Assembly (NCBI GenBank): GCA_022747635.1
Contig: JAKTNV010000001.1
Location: forward strand, 46,074,446-46,138,445
From: Hetaerina americana
Lineage: Eukaryota; Arthropoda; Insecta; Odonata; Calopterygidae
DNA: 64,000 bases
Direction: 5' to 3'
The notes under the pieces are model-generated. The model saw nothing but the letters and a program-made list of their open reading frames with translations. It was not told the origin of the DNA and did not search any database. This document shows positions 24,791-35,146 of the stretch, one piece after another; position 1 is the first letter of the stretch, and each line of letters begins with the position of its first letter. A program made the translations under genes and the position numbers.

Positions 24791-26309
24791 TAGGACAATC
24801 GTCTAACTTCGAGAAGTTTCAGAAAAAAGAAGAATTCGTAATTTTTATTTTATGACGTGCAGATTAAATATCGATGATTATCGAGGTGGTTCTCCCTTAA
24901 CCCTTTCTAGAGCGGCTTAAGGCCGCTCTCGAAACTCCAGTTCTAATTGCCTATCCATTTACCTGCCGATTACATATGAATGTAGCAGAAGTCGGTCCCG
25001 AGTCGAAAATTTGCCCAAAGACAAATATTGGACAAAATAGGTTATCTTCAGGTGGGGACGAATTCGTAGTGACGCGTCTAATAAAGATGATAAAATACGG
25101 TCAATTAGGTTCATAAGAGGGAAGACCTAATATAATTTCAATTACCTGATCGCTATCTCAAACTAATTATCCACCCTTAATTTATGCCCGTATTTTGCAA
25201 AACTTTTTTAGAAATCAAAAAAGAGTGACTGCTGTGAAATAGCGATTCCTACACGGCTTAAACGTCGGCCTGTCTATGCGCGAGTTATATTTTATTGCGC
25301 AAGAGTAAATAAAAATAGATACCTAAAAAATTAATTTAATTATTGAGGTCACCCCTAAAACAAAACTCAATTTCAGTATTTCATGTTTAACTCGAGGATT
25401 ATACATAATAATATTTGCTAAATGGTACATAAATTATCTAGATCGCAACATTTCACAGCGATTTCAAGATCGAAGAGCCATCCGTTTAAATTTTGTATAA
25501 ATAATTAAAGGTTAGTTAGCGACGAAATAATCAATGAAACGAAAAAGCCTAGTAAAGCTATAAAAGAAAGTAGGTGTAGTTTTGAGTTTATTGGCTCTTA
25601 CTGAGTGCTGTTCTTAGCTATAAATAACAGCAAAAACCGCTACAATGAAATATCCGTCCTGATATGATTCACTGGTAGCAGATGCATACTCACAGCGTCT
25701 TCTTTTCACTGATTTCTTATCACATTAACTCGCATAGCCTTGGTAACCGACAGAGTGGAGTATTCCCCTCCATACTCCTGAGAAAATTCCTGAATAGGCC
25801 ACTTCAGCGAAAGCAATGGTAACCTAAACAAAACATACACAACTCAGAATAAGGAAGAAGAAAGATGGGCTAGGCTGGAAAAGCGCATTAAAAATATGAG
25901 GAAGACTATCCCGTTAAAGATGTAAGTAGAAGTGGACGGGATTTTATTAATTTCCAAGTTCTTCGGAAGAAAAGCGAAGGCGAGAAGTGTTTTTAAAGAA
26001 AAAACATAAAAGTCTCCTCAAGGAGTGAATTATACTGGAGGATTTGGAGTGGGAAAAAAACGAATTTCATCCGACGCGAGGGTTATCTTAAAAAAGTTTT
26101 CAAAAAGAGAATTTTCAGGCCCCTTTGAATCTTGAAGTGAAAAACGGGTCAACTAACCCGTATGGTAGAAGTACTAACAATGAAAAAAATGTAATAGAAG
26201 ATCAATACTCTTCATTGGTGACTTCTTAATGCTGTTATAGATAACCATGTCCACAGCATATGAGATGAGGAGAGAAAAAATCTGAAGCTGAGTTTTATGC
26301 ACACTTTTG
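24791..26309. other. AT-rich intergenic DNA
   Basis: Apart from a small hairpin near 24914-24932 (GAGCGGCTTAAGGCCGCTC), no feature was recognised before the LINE cluster. Confidence 0.4.
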
Positions 26310-28395
26310 TGTTGTGGACGTTTTTATTGCTATTATTAGGGAGCCTAGCGTTCAAGGTGGGTTTTGGGTGGAGACAGACTGAACAATTACACATTTCTTT
26401 GCTTCTCCTAAAAAACAATCTGAAACCCGACAATATGATCGCATACCTCCTTTCTCCCTTCATTCAATCAAACATGTTTATCTATTTCTTCTTCCAACCT
26501 CGCTTGCCTAACGTTCTCTTCTTTATTATGCTTTCAACATCCCATCCCCAATTATAGGGTTCTGCATTGAACCTTGCTGTCTCCTTTGGATTTATCCCTA
26601 TGATCCTTCTCTTCCCCCAACATCCTAAGTATTCCGTTTGTTTTCTTTCTATCCATTTCACCTTTTCCATCGGTCGCCACGCCCACATTTCAAAAGCCTT
26701 CAATCTACACTTATCATCCTGGTCAGTGATCCTATTACAGGGCAAGACAAAACCATGCTCCATATCAAAGTCACCTAAGTCAAAGTCAAATTCTCTTCTT
26801 AGTATCCTTAACGTCCATATTATCAATACCCTCCTCGTAAAAGCTTCTTTATCCTATTTAATCTTTCTTCTAATGCCCTTAATACTTTGACCATCTTGAT
26901 CCTAAACACTTCCAAAAGAGGTTAAATGCCTTACCTCCTCTAGTTCATGACCCTCTATTTTAAAGTTTACCTACGCCTTCATCTTTCTATAAAGCCTCAT
27001 TGAATTATCTCAGTTTACATTAAATCATGTTCCATACCTATCACACTGCTTTTTTAATGCGCTCAGCAAAGCTTTTTACGCCTTAGCTGACTGACTTTTC
27101 ACAAACCTAATTGATTTTATGAACTACCCACCGAATTTCATTCTTAGCTCCAGTTCGTCCTGCACCTCTTTTACCATTTCCTCTAAGTACACGTTAGAAA
27201 GCACGGTTCATAATGGGCAGCCTTGTTTTTCCTGACATTCCAAAACTTCGAAACCCGACTCACCATTTTCCAATCGCACCTGTGCAGTGAGATATGGACA
27301 GATTGCGGATAAGTTAAGTATCCCTTCAATCTACTCCAATTTTCTGCGATACATTCATTAATTCTACCAATTCACTCTATGTGCCCCTTCCTCAACCAAA
27401 CCTGGCCATTCTCTAAGTAATCATTTGATCTCCTATCCGTATCCTTATCAACGATCCTCAGTACCACTTGAGATGCATGTGTAATCAAACTAATTGTTCT
27501 GTACTCCTCGTATAGGGCTGCCTTTGCCATTTAGGGATGGTTACTAACACAGAGCTGATAAATTCTTCCGAGCTAGCCTCTTCATAAATGCTATGAATTA
27601 GCCCATAACTTCTTTTTTCCGTGGGATTGTTACTTATCCCAACGGCCTTATTTGATGTCAGTTATGTCAATGCGTTTTATATCTCGATAACAAGTATTCG
27701 TAGATTTAAGTTATTTCTATTCATAACATATTCCCTGTTTAGGTCTAAATTTCCTGGCCTATTTTTACCATAAATATCCACTATGTATTCTTCTCTTTTC
27801 TCTTAACTCTTTACCATATCAATAAATAAATTTCCTGATTATCTTAAATAGTGTGTCCGAATTTTCTCTTCTTCCTTCCTGATAGCGCTTTCATGTGCAG
27901 CGAACCAATTTCACCCTTCCTATGCCAACGCTACATATCCTTGAATTCGGTCTTCCACCACCCTTTTTTCGCCCTGCTAGTACCCAGCATCAGTTTTTAT
28001 TTATCTCATTGTACTTCCTTCTACCAAATTCTGTATTTATATAATTACATTTTCTTCTTTCGTTCATCTTCCAAATCATCTCATACGGAATACATGTTTT
28101 CCTTCTCCTCTCCTCATTTATTCCTCCTATTATTTAGTTGGTAGCTTTCAATGTCCCTTTCAAAACATGGTCCCGTCATTCTTCTACCTTATCCGTCTCC
28201 CTGTCCTCACTCAGTTTTTCTACTGTTTCCTGGTACTCCTTCATTTCATCCCGTTTAATGCATCTGAATTTTGTTCCCTCAACAGTCGTCCCTATTCTCT
28301 CCTTTTGAATCTAATGTTACACTTGATTAGCCCTAAAGAATGATCTGAATCTGCATCTATTCCGGGACTCTCTTCCTAAGTTTGTGCTTAGTCAA
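26310..28395 (-). mobile_element. Degenerate RTE-like LINE (copy C)
   Basis: Read on the minus strand from 28395 down to 26310, the remnant preserves domain order. It starts with the end of the endonuclease (DADSDH-like pattern, then KFRCIKRDEMKEYQETVEKL). The RT entry follows (NRPGNLDLNREY..., TSNKAVGI, EEFISSVLVTIPK, YRTISLITHASQVVLRIVDK), then a remnant of the RT palm (NKAAHYEP / LEEMVKE-like) and the C-terminal segment (CRLKAFEMWAWRPMEKVKWI). The YADD-type catalytic block is deleted or unrecognisable. Stops and frameshifts occur throughout. The 3' end carries the CCAAAACCCACCTTGAA signature and an ATAATAGCAATAA tail. It is a dead copy. Confidence 0.8.
26460..27560 (-). pseudogene. LINE reverse transcriptase and C-terminal remnant (copy C)
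   Basis: Non-LTR retrotransposon polyproteins prime reverse transcription at nicked target DNA. Here the fingers-domain motif YRTISLITHASQVVLRIVDK is clear, equivalent to the YRPISLL motif of RT. After it come ENWSRLKGYLTYPQSVHISL, a broken palm region and, downstream, LRILRREFDFDLGDFDMEHG and CRLKAFEMWAWRPMEKVKWI, the thumb/C-terminal region. I cannot find the YADD box, and the frame shifts several times. The longest open piece is at 26482-26826. Confidence 0.75.
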
Positions 28396-28849
28396 TTTTT
28401 TAAGGTAATCTACTGGTTAAGGTACGTTTTGGATAGATACAACTATTAAATAACTATCTTCTAACAAAACAGAATATAATATCCTACTCTGCAACAAGTT
28501 CCCCTTCATCTCTGTGTACTTCCTTCCTCCATGCTCCTTCCAACATCCCTATCCTATTCCTGCCCTTTCCTCGTTTGCCTAACATTCTCCCCTCTATTAT
28601 AGTCCTCAACATCCCATTGCCTATCCATATGTTTTTCATCCATTTTCCTGCCTCCTTAAGATTTCTCCCAATCCACCTCTCCTCGCCCACCTTCTGATAT
28701 CCCTTTATTGCGAGCAATAGTAACAGCAAGAGGAAAATCGGAATACAATATCGATATATCGTACCCGCATTTTTTCTCCATAGTACTCAGCTATTTTCCC
28801 TCATCATTTTCTCTACAGCCTGCTGACACTCCTACCTTTTCAATCCAAT

Positions 28850-29895
28850 TAATGCTTCTACATTCCATTTCCTAACCCGCCCTCCTGCCTTATCTTATTA
28901 CGCTGCACTTCATAACAACTAAATTGTGGTCATAGTCCGCATCCGCTCCCAGAAAGCTGTGCGAATTTATCACACTGTTCCTAACTCCGTGCCTAACCAT
29001 AATTTATTTAATCTAACTGATACCTTTCTGAGTCACTCGACATTTTCCATATTTGCCGACGCCCTTTGCGGGGTCTAAACCAAGTGTTGGTGATGACTAA
29101 CCCATGTCTCCAGCAGAATTCATTTGCTTTCATCATTGCTCCCGCCATCACAGCTCTGGGGGTCATCGGAACGTACAAGCCCTTCCACCACGTCAAGGTT
29201 TTAGTTCATGGGAGGTTCTAGTCATAATATTTTCGAATAATTATATCTCCAAATCTCCGAACATTTTAGGTAAACCTACGCTCACTGTGATTTTTAAACA
29301 AGCACTCATTATAATGATGCTGTTTTCTCCCATAACTCCATTGCTTCCTCGTCACGGTTATTCTTTGTTCCTAAAATGTATTGCCCTACCTCTCTATCAT
29401 CCCTGCCTTCGCCAACTGTTGCGTTCCAATCCTACATCTCTATCATAAATTTCCTTCTAGGAACTCCCAAAATTATTTCCTCTAATTAATTGTATATTCA
29501 GTAGGCTTCTTCCATCCCATGAATGCTTGTTGGCAAGTGGACCTGAATAATGACCAAGTTATTATGTGTAGCTTTTACAAGCAATATCCTTTACACTACG
29601 TTAACTACGCTTCTTCATACATTTTTGTGATATACTATTGCCATCCAACCTCTGGCTCCCTTTCCCTCCGCTGTAACTCCGGTCTACAACTATCGCTCCA
29701 GTAACCCCGTCATCCTTCAGCCTCACCTCGCACAGCCCTGAAACATCTAGATTTCCCATCTCATTCACTCACTTTATATTTTCTAATTACCCTATTATCA
29801 GCATGGTACTAATATTCCATATCCCCATTCTAACTGGTTCGGTCCCCTTCTGTCTTCTATACTGCTGCGAATCGATTTCGCTTGGTATGATTTGA
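28850..29895 (-). pseudogene. LINE apurinic-type endonuclease remnant (copy D)
   Basis: This domain nicks target DNA to prime LINE insertion. The minus translation, pieced across frameshifts, shows the early strand region (GNLDVSGLCEVRLK), GVTAEGKGARGWMAIVY, then DWNATVGEGRDDREVGQYIL. That matches the GDFNA-GxxG catalytic motif with the first Gly lost. HGLVITNTWFRPRKGRR follows. The final SDH-type motif is degraded. A block at 29130-29215 resembles 5' leader sequence at 30230-30315, so the copy is also rearranged. It is not functional. Confidence 0.75.
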
Positions 29896-29950
29896 AGGTC
29901 GTGTGATGACGGCCGCGGAAGCTTGTCCTTTCCCGCTGCTGGGCACAACA

Positions 29951-29989
29951 CATGGCCAAGTAGCCCTTTTACAGGGCTACTTGGCCATG
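29951..29989. repeat. Perfect 16-bp hairpin in the LINE leader
   Basis: CATGGCCAAGTAGCCC at 29951-29966 is followed by a 7-base loop (TTTTACA) and its exact reverse complement at 29974-29989. It lies on the 5' side of the endonuclease remnant of copy D, so in the LINE transcript it would sit in the leader just upstream of the coding region. The perfect pairing contrasts with the heavy decay around it. Confidence 0.75.
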
Positions 29990-30340
29990 GTTTCCATTAT
30001 AAATTCTACTGATTTTGCCCGTAATGTTTTCTTGGAATAAATAATACTGATAATGTGAGGTGTTTTCCCGTTGCCATCCTCCAGAGTGTTTTTAAAGTGA
30101 TACTAGCTCTCAAGTTGCCACGCCACTAGGGTTAAACACCTTTTGCTGTGGTCTCACTGATGAACATACGCTGTGCGGAATACCTTTCGTATGGCTACTA
30201 CCCTTCGACTTATTTGGCATGGACTACCCTACAAGGAGCAAGGATAACTGCTTCCACCAGAACAGCTCAAGTGGTCATCACAACGCAGAAGGCCTCCAAC
30301 ACGTCAAGGTTGCTTTCCATGGGAAAGGGACGTTTATATA

Positions 30341-31313
30341 ATACGTATTCAGTTTTTTCTATTTTCTCTTGCCCATACTTTTTCGCTCTTATCTCTACGC
30401 GCTATTTTTTCTATCGGTTAATGTCGTTTACAATAATCTACCAATTCTATTGCCCAAAAACACGAGAACTTTCTCATGCTTGGAACGTTAAATGTAACAC
30501 ATATTGAATGGACATTTTTTATCTTTGAGTAAAGCAGGCGTTTCCCGACATTTTATTTTCTCAATTATACGAACAGTTTAAAGTATTATATCTAAGTCCA
30601 GTGAATTCCAAAGTAAAGGCTGGCTTTTAGTGCGGATAAAACCCACGGCATTTCCATATAAGAGGCAGTCAAAAACGCGGGCGATAAAGAGGGAATGGGG
30701 TTAAAAATCATAAAATACCACTTTGTGGAAGGGAGTGTCTTCTAATGAAACGTTTAGTTTTTTTAGTTGAATCTAAGATCTGCTGAGTTCGTCTAAAATA
30801 TGGCTAGTTCGAGTAATTTTTTTCGTGTCGTTCACGTGACTCATTATTTTGTCCAGACGCCTTGCTATAGTCCTTTCACATAGATGTTATTTTACCTGAA
30901 TTAGTGTACATAACCCAGTAATCATTAAATGTTTTTGTTGCGGATCAAGGGAAACAGAATTTTCAATATTTGGTTCAGTATTAAGAGGATATTTAGGAAA
31001 TATATATTTCCACTCAATGATTTAAATGCCAAATGGTAGTTTTTTTAATTGATACGGTTTTTAGGCTTTAACATATTAACTCATTATACTACTCGATATA
31101 AATATTTTAATAATAATGAACTGACTGATATACATACTGTATGCTGAAATAAGGAGAAGCAAGAAATTTTGATTGGCTGAATTATGTTGATATACAGTAA
31201 ATAAAAATTTCGTCTATTAATAATAGTACTCGGATCACTATATTATGTCAATTTGTTTTTCTATTCAAACATTTCTGCCAAATTCGGGTATTTTACACCA
31301 CTCACCACTGCAG
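30341..31313. other. AT-rich intergenic DNA
   Basis: I see no recognised feature between the LINE leader and the candidate exons. Confidence 0.4.
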
Positions 31314-31594
31314 TTCTCAAAAGTGTTGGGGAGACACGCCCACCGGTGGGGCCAAATATTTCAACGAGTGAAGGATCAAAAAGCTTATCTGAAATGCTTG
31401 ACGTGATTAATGAACGCATATCCAACCCTAAGCTAGCGATCTTTATAAGGTGAGCAGACGGTTATTTTCCATAGGAATGTTTACGTTGAAATTCTTTTAA
31501 TCAAATTAACGCTTACTTCCTCCCCAACAGCCTCCTGGGAAAAGGTGAAAATGTTGGCATTCAACAGGACTCAGCGACATTCTCGACGACCTGA
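31314..31594 (+). CDS. Candidate last two exons of an unidentified gene (31314-31449 joined to 31531-31594)
   Basis: A good acceptor (pyrimidine-rich stretch, CCACTGCAG) precedes a 136-nt open exon whose translation includes GETRPPVGPNISTSEG and SEMLDVINERISNPKLAIFI. It ends at a consensus donor, AAG|GTGAGC. After 81 nt a second strong acceptor (CTTACTTCCTCCCCAACAG) opens a 64-nt exon that continues the same frame (LLGKGENVGIQQDSATFSTT) to a TGA at 31592-31594. Three well-placed splice signals preserving one frame are unlikely by chance. No protein family is recognised, upstream exons are not visible in the AT-rich DNA, and no clear AATAAA follows. It could also be a domesticated or transposon-derived exon pair. 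Confidence 0.45.
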
Positions 31595-32450
31595 GTGAAC
31601 GAAATGTTTTTCGCGGCATGCGGAATGCGCCACCCTCTGCGTGTCATCTCTCAAGACGACGAGAAAGCGTCGAGTAGCCGATGCTGAGGAGATGAGAGGG
31701 CTCGTCCCAGGGGAGGAGAGGGAAAGGGAGCGGGAAGAGGTCCTGCCTGCCTACCAGCCGGCGGGCTCTTCTCCACGACCCTGCCCCGCTCCTCCTCCTA
31801 CCCTCTCCCCCTTCGACCCCCCACCGCGCTACTCACTGCACCGCGACGCGCTCTCTCGACTCCTCTCACGGCCTCCTTCGCTCTTCTCTTCCGGGGAAGA
31901 CGAAAAAAAGGACACGGATGGGCGGTTGAAGGACAAAAAAAGGCATTTTTTTCCATAAAAGAGAAGTTTCCCATTCCATTTTAGGTAGGACGCCATGCAT
32001 GTCACTCGAGACAAAATGGCCGCTTCGAAATAATTAAGTGCGAACGGGGAAGTAGGGTAAAAAGGTGAGGAGAACGCGAGGGCAAGGAGGACCTAACTGG
32101 TGGGGGATGCGGGAGAAGGAGGGCGCCGGAGAGATGAAAGGGGGCGAGGGAGGAGATGGTAGGGTGTGGGGGGATGTCGAGGCCGGGGGGGAGGGGGAAG
32201 GCCGCGAGGAGCGACAGATTACTTCCTCTTCCTGCGGAGGAGAGAGAGATGATCCGCGTCCCACATACCAATCTCCCCTTGATCCCCTTCCCTCCCGTGC
32301 GACATAAAATGAGTCGTGAAAAGACCACGGCACCCGCGCCCCCCAATCCTCCCGAGGCCTCCCCTCGACCTCCTTCTCATCCGCTCCACCGTTCCAACCC
32401 ACCGCTCTCCCGGCAATCGCCCCCCCCCCACCCCACTGAGTGAAAAAGAC
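31595..32450. other. CpG-rich block
   Basis: GC-rich and CpG-dense, with C-rich and G-rich sub-stretches alternating. Frames of up to 216 codons on the minus strand are Ser/Pro/Arg-rich and compositional. The block begins right after the candidate stop codon at 31592 and could be the promoter of a neighbouring transcript. This is not proven. Confidence 0.4.
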
Positions 32451-33189
32451 GAGCTGGAAAGGGGAAAAAATGGGAGAGGGGATTATAAAAAATTTCAAAT
32501 ACATCTTACATCTTGATTCACGCGGGGTGTTCGCCTCGACACGTGCGACTCTCGCGTTTAATATATTTGTCCAAAGTGCTCCGCGCCTACCTAGACTAGA
32601 GAAGCGAACAGCAAATCGGTTAAAACCCAATAAGTGTGACCACGCGCCAAAAGAAAAATTTTCACAAAACTGGATAATTGGCAAAATGCAAAAATGTCTA
32701 ATTCCTCTATGATCTCCACCATCTATGACAAGTAATTATTATCTTGTCAACCAATAAGCATACGCTAAATAATGATACTCTTCATAGATCTCTGATGATG
32801 CTTAACCATACGAATATTTGAAATTTGCGTAGAAACTAAAACAAATTCATTTTCAAATGATAGATCATTTAATTTATCACACAAACTCACGATGCTGAAA
32901 CTAACTGCCGTGCAAGAGCAAGAAAAACTATATAAATTGAAGCAGCGAAATAAAGTTTACGAAAGTCGAAAAAAATTCGAAAAACCGCAGCCGCTTATCA
33001 ACAAAAAACTCAAGCATTCAGCGGGTCAGAGTGGCTTTTAACATAAAATTTACGTTACGGTCATAGCTTCGGTCCCCTTGATTTTTTTACCCCGCGACTC
33101 CCGAATCTAGACGGTCCTAAAAATGGTGTATCTCGCACGAGAAAATGAAAGGGAAGATCGAGTCGGAAGGGAGAGGAGTGGGGAATAAT
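32451..33189. other. AT-leaning intergenic DNA
   Basis: No feature was recognised. Confidence 0.4.
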
Positions 33190-33295
33190 CAGGGGTGAAT
33201 TGTGAGAGAAGAGGTGGCGAGGGTTTGGCCCGGATTCGAACTCCTGTGTGCCGAAATGGGCTCAGTGCCCCAACTGTTCCTTCCCCATCTATCAA
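33190..33295 (-). mobile_element. tRNA-like remnant, possible SINE head
   Basis: On the minus strand GGAGTTCGAATCCGGGCC is a very good B-box/T-arm, preceded by GCACTGAGCCCATTTCGGCA, which resembles an anticodon arm. The 5' half of a tRNA is not recognisable and there is no intact cloverleaf, so this is a relic, not a tRNA gene. Confidence 0.35.
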
Positions 33296-34601
33296 TCTCT
33301 TTCTCTTCAACCCCGTTTTCCATTACCTTTCCCCAGCAAAGGAAAATATACCTCAAAATCCTTCCCGATCCATTAAAATTGGCTGAAATTTAACCTGCGA
33401 TCGAATTTCATACCGAACGAGAAAAATGTTTCGCTGGGAAATAAATATCAAGAGTAAACGCGCCCACGAGTTTCCACACCGCGAGAACCGTCCTCAAACC
33501 ACCCGAAAACAATTGTTCACACGTTAACTTGTGCCGCTCAGGAATATTTGGGGCAACTGATACTAATCAACTCACAAGCGTGAAGGCCAAGCACCTAATT
33601 TCGCAATGATCACATAAAAAGGCAGGAATTTTGCTTAAAGCAGTCATATCATCCTCGTATCGCGCTCAGCTTTAGTTGTCCAGCAAGATCGATACTGTAT
33701 CCTCATCAACTAAGCACTGTAATTAATTATTAATCCAATCAAAGTAACAAGGGAGACACTGGAAACTTTATTTTTATTCATACTCTAACTATCGCTTCAA
33801 ATTTAATTTGATGAAACAAGCATATATCGCGATTCTACACCCGTGAGGAAATCAAATTTTCAAAGCCCAAGACGGCCAAAGGACCTGGTTAAACATGACT
33901 AGAGTTCCTTTCATTACGTTTCAAGTGATTTCACGCTATTGAAAAACTAATAAAATAACGAATTGTAGAAAGGTATTATCATTGCAACGAGTGATACTTT
34001 CAGCTAATAAGTCAAATATAATTTTTTCGTAGGAACATTACGCCTCTTAACACTAAAATTTTCCATTTTACTATTATCTCTGATCCTTCCCCTTCCTTAA
34101 GCGCTGCAGTACACTGTATGTAATTGTAGCCTTTCAGTGGTTGTTGCCCATATTCTCTTATTTCTAGATATTTCCATTCCATTAGCATTATCCTCATTAT
34201 TTACATCTTATCTCCTGATTCTTCTAAGTCTTCTAAGCATATTTCCTTGTGGTGCCCAATCAAATTCCTCTACGCAGCTTTTGCATCGCCAATTCCCACT
34301 ATATGGCCCATCCAACAAAATTTAAGCGAATCTTTAGATCGGACCGAGTTTTTCCCTATATTATTGCATTTTGAATTTTTCTTGATTATCTACTATATAT
34401 ATCCCCTTCCTCCTGGGCTGCTCCATAAATTATTCTTTGCAACAATTTTTGGAAAAATTTTTATCTGTCTCTACATTGCTATATTAATACCTATATTTTA
34501 CATCATTTGATCAAAAATTACCTTCCAATAAGGTTATTACTCTTTTTAATTATGTCTGGATTGCTTATGCAGGATATTGGAAAATAATAGCGATGAGAGC
34601 G
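33296..34601. other. Unassigned intergenic DNA
   Basis: AT-rich. A pyrimidine-rich stretch at 34040-34330 resembles the reverse strand of retrotransposon fragments elsewhere in the window, but I could not align it to a motif. Confidence 0.3.
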
Positions 34602-34613
34602 CATATATACACC
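34602..34613. repeat. Left copy of 12-bp target-site duplication
   Basis: CATATATACACC occurs here and again at 36788-36799, exactly outside the Penelope-like element. A 12-bp duplication is within the range reported for Penelope-like insertions and fixes the limits of the inserted unit. The pre-insertion site would have been a single copy. Confidence 0.8.
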
Positions 34614-34648
34614 GAATGAAGGATCTCAGTTTTTCCCGGCGTATTGTA

Positions 34649-35146
34649 TTCAGGAAGTTCTCTCGGGTTTCCCACCGGGTCAGCGTGGTGTGCACCGACG
34701 TTTCGACGGCTAACTCTGCCATCGTCTTCAGGGTGAAGTGCAGAGCAATGAATTCGCCATGTATTTATACCCTGTCGTAGGGTCAGGTGTCCTCCGATTG
34801 GTCCGATGTGTTCCCAAGTGCCGAGCCGCCCCGGTGACGTCTCGTACTTTCAATTTTTCTCAGCACAGGTCTCCACGTGCTGCTGATCTGGAAGCCAGTG
34901 TCCCTGTTGAAGGTATTCTGTCCTTCCAGTCGGATTTCCACGGCTTCCTTCGCCACTCGGTCCCAGTAGCCGTTCGTGTGACAAAGTCTTTTGGTGCTCC
35001 CCCAGTCAATCCGATGACCATGCGTGATGCTGTGTTCGGCGACTGCAGACTTCTCAGGGTAATGGAGTCTGATGCATCGCTCATGCTCCGTTAGTCGCTT
35101 TTCAATTGTGCGGCCAGTCTCCCCGATGTATACCTGGCCGCACTCA
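34649..35146 (-). repeat. Left inverted arm of the Penelope-like element
   Basis: This is the reverse complement of 36290-36787. It carries, on the minus strand, the endonuclease C-terminus from the CGQVYIGETGR motif to SDQSEDT and stop, then a TATA-like box (34762-34769) and the hammerhead-like motif. Because the arm is inverted, its TATA box would drive transcription leftward, away from the reverse transcriptase frame. Confidence 0.9.
34693..34735 (-). ncRNA. Hammerhead-like ribozyme motif, left arm
   Basis: Mirror copy of the motif at 36701-36743, on the minus strand: CACC, CTGAAGA core, stem-loop, GAAACGTC and GGTG. See the right-arm entry for details. It is identical in sequence to the right-arm motif. 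Confidence 0.5.

Larger units (their letters stand above)
28396..30340 (-). mobile_element. RTE-like LINE with endonuclease, deleted RT (copy D)
   Basis: On the minus strand this copy starts with a 5' leader (30340-29900), followed by an apurinic-type endonuclease domain (about 29895-28850). It then passes directly to the C-terminal tail and 3' UTR (28790-28396), so the reverse transcriptase is missing. The tail contains MLRTIIEGRMLGKRGKGRNR and the 3' UTR contains CCAAAACGTACCTTAACCAG, as in copy A. Its 3' end abuts the 5' end of copy C. The two are therefore adjacent or nested same-family insertions rather than one element. Confidence 0.75.
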
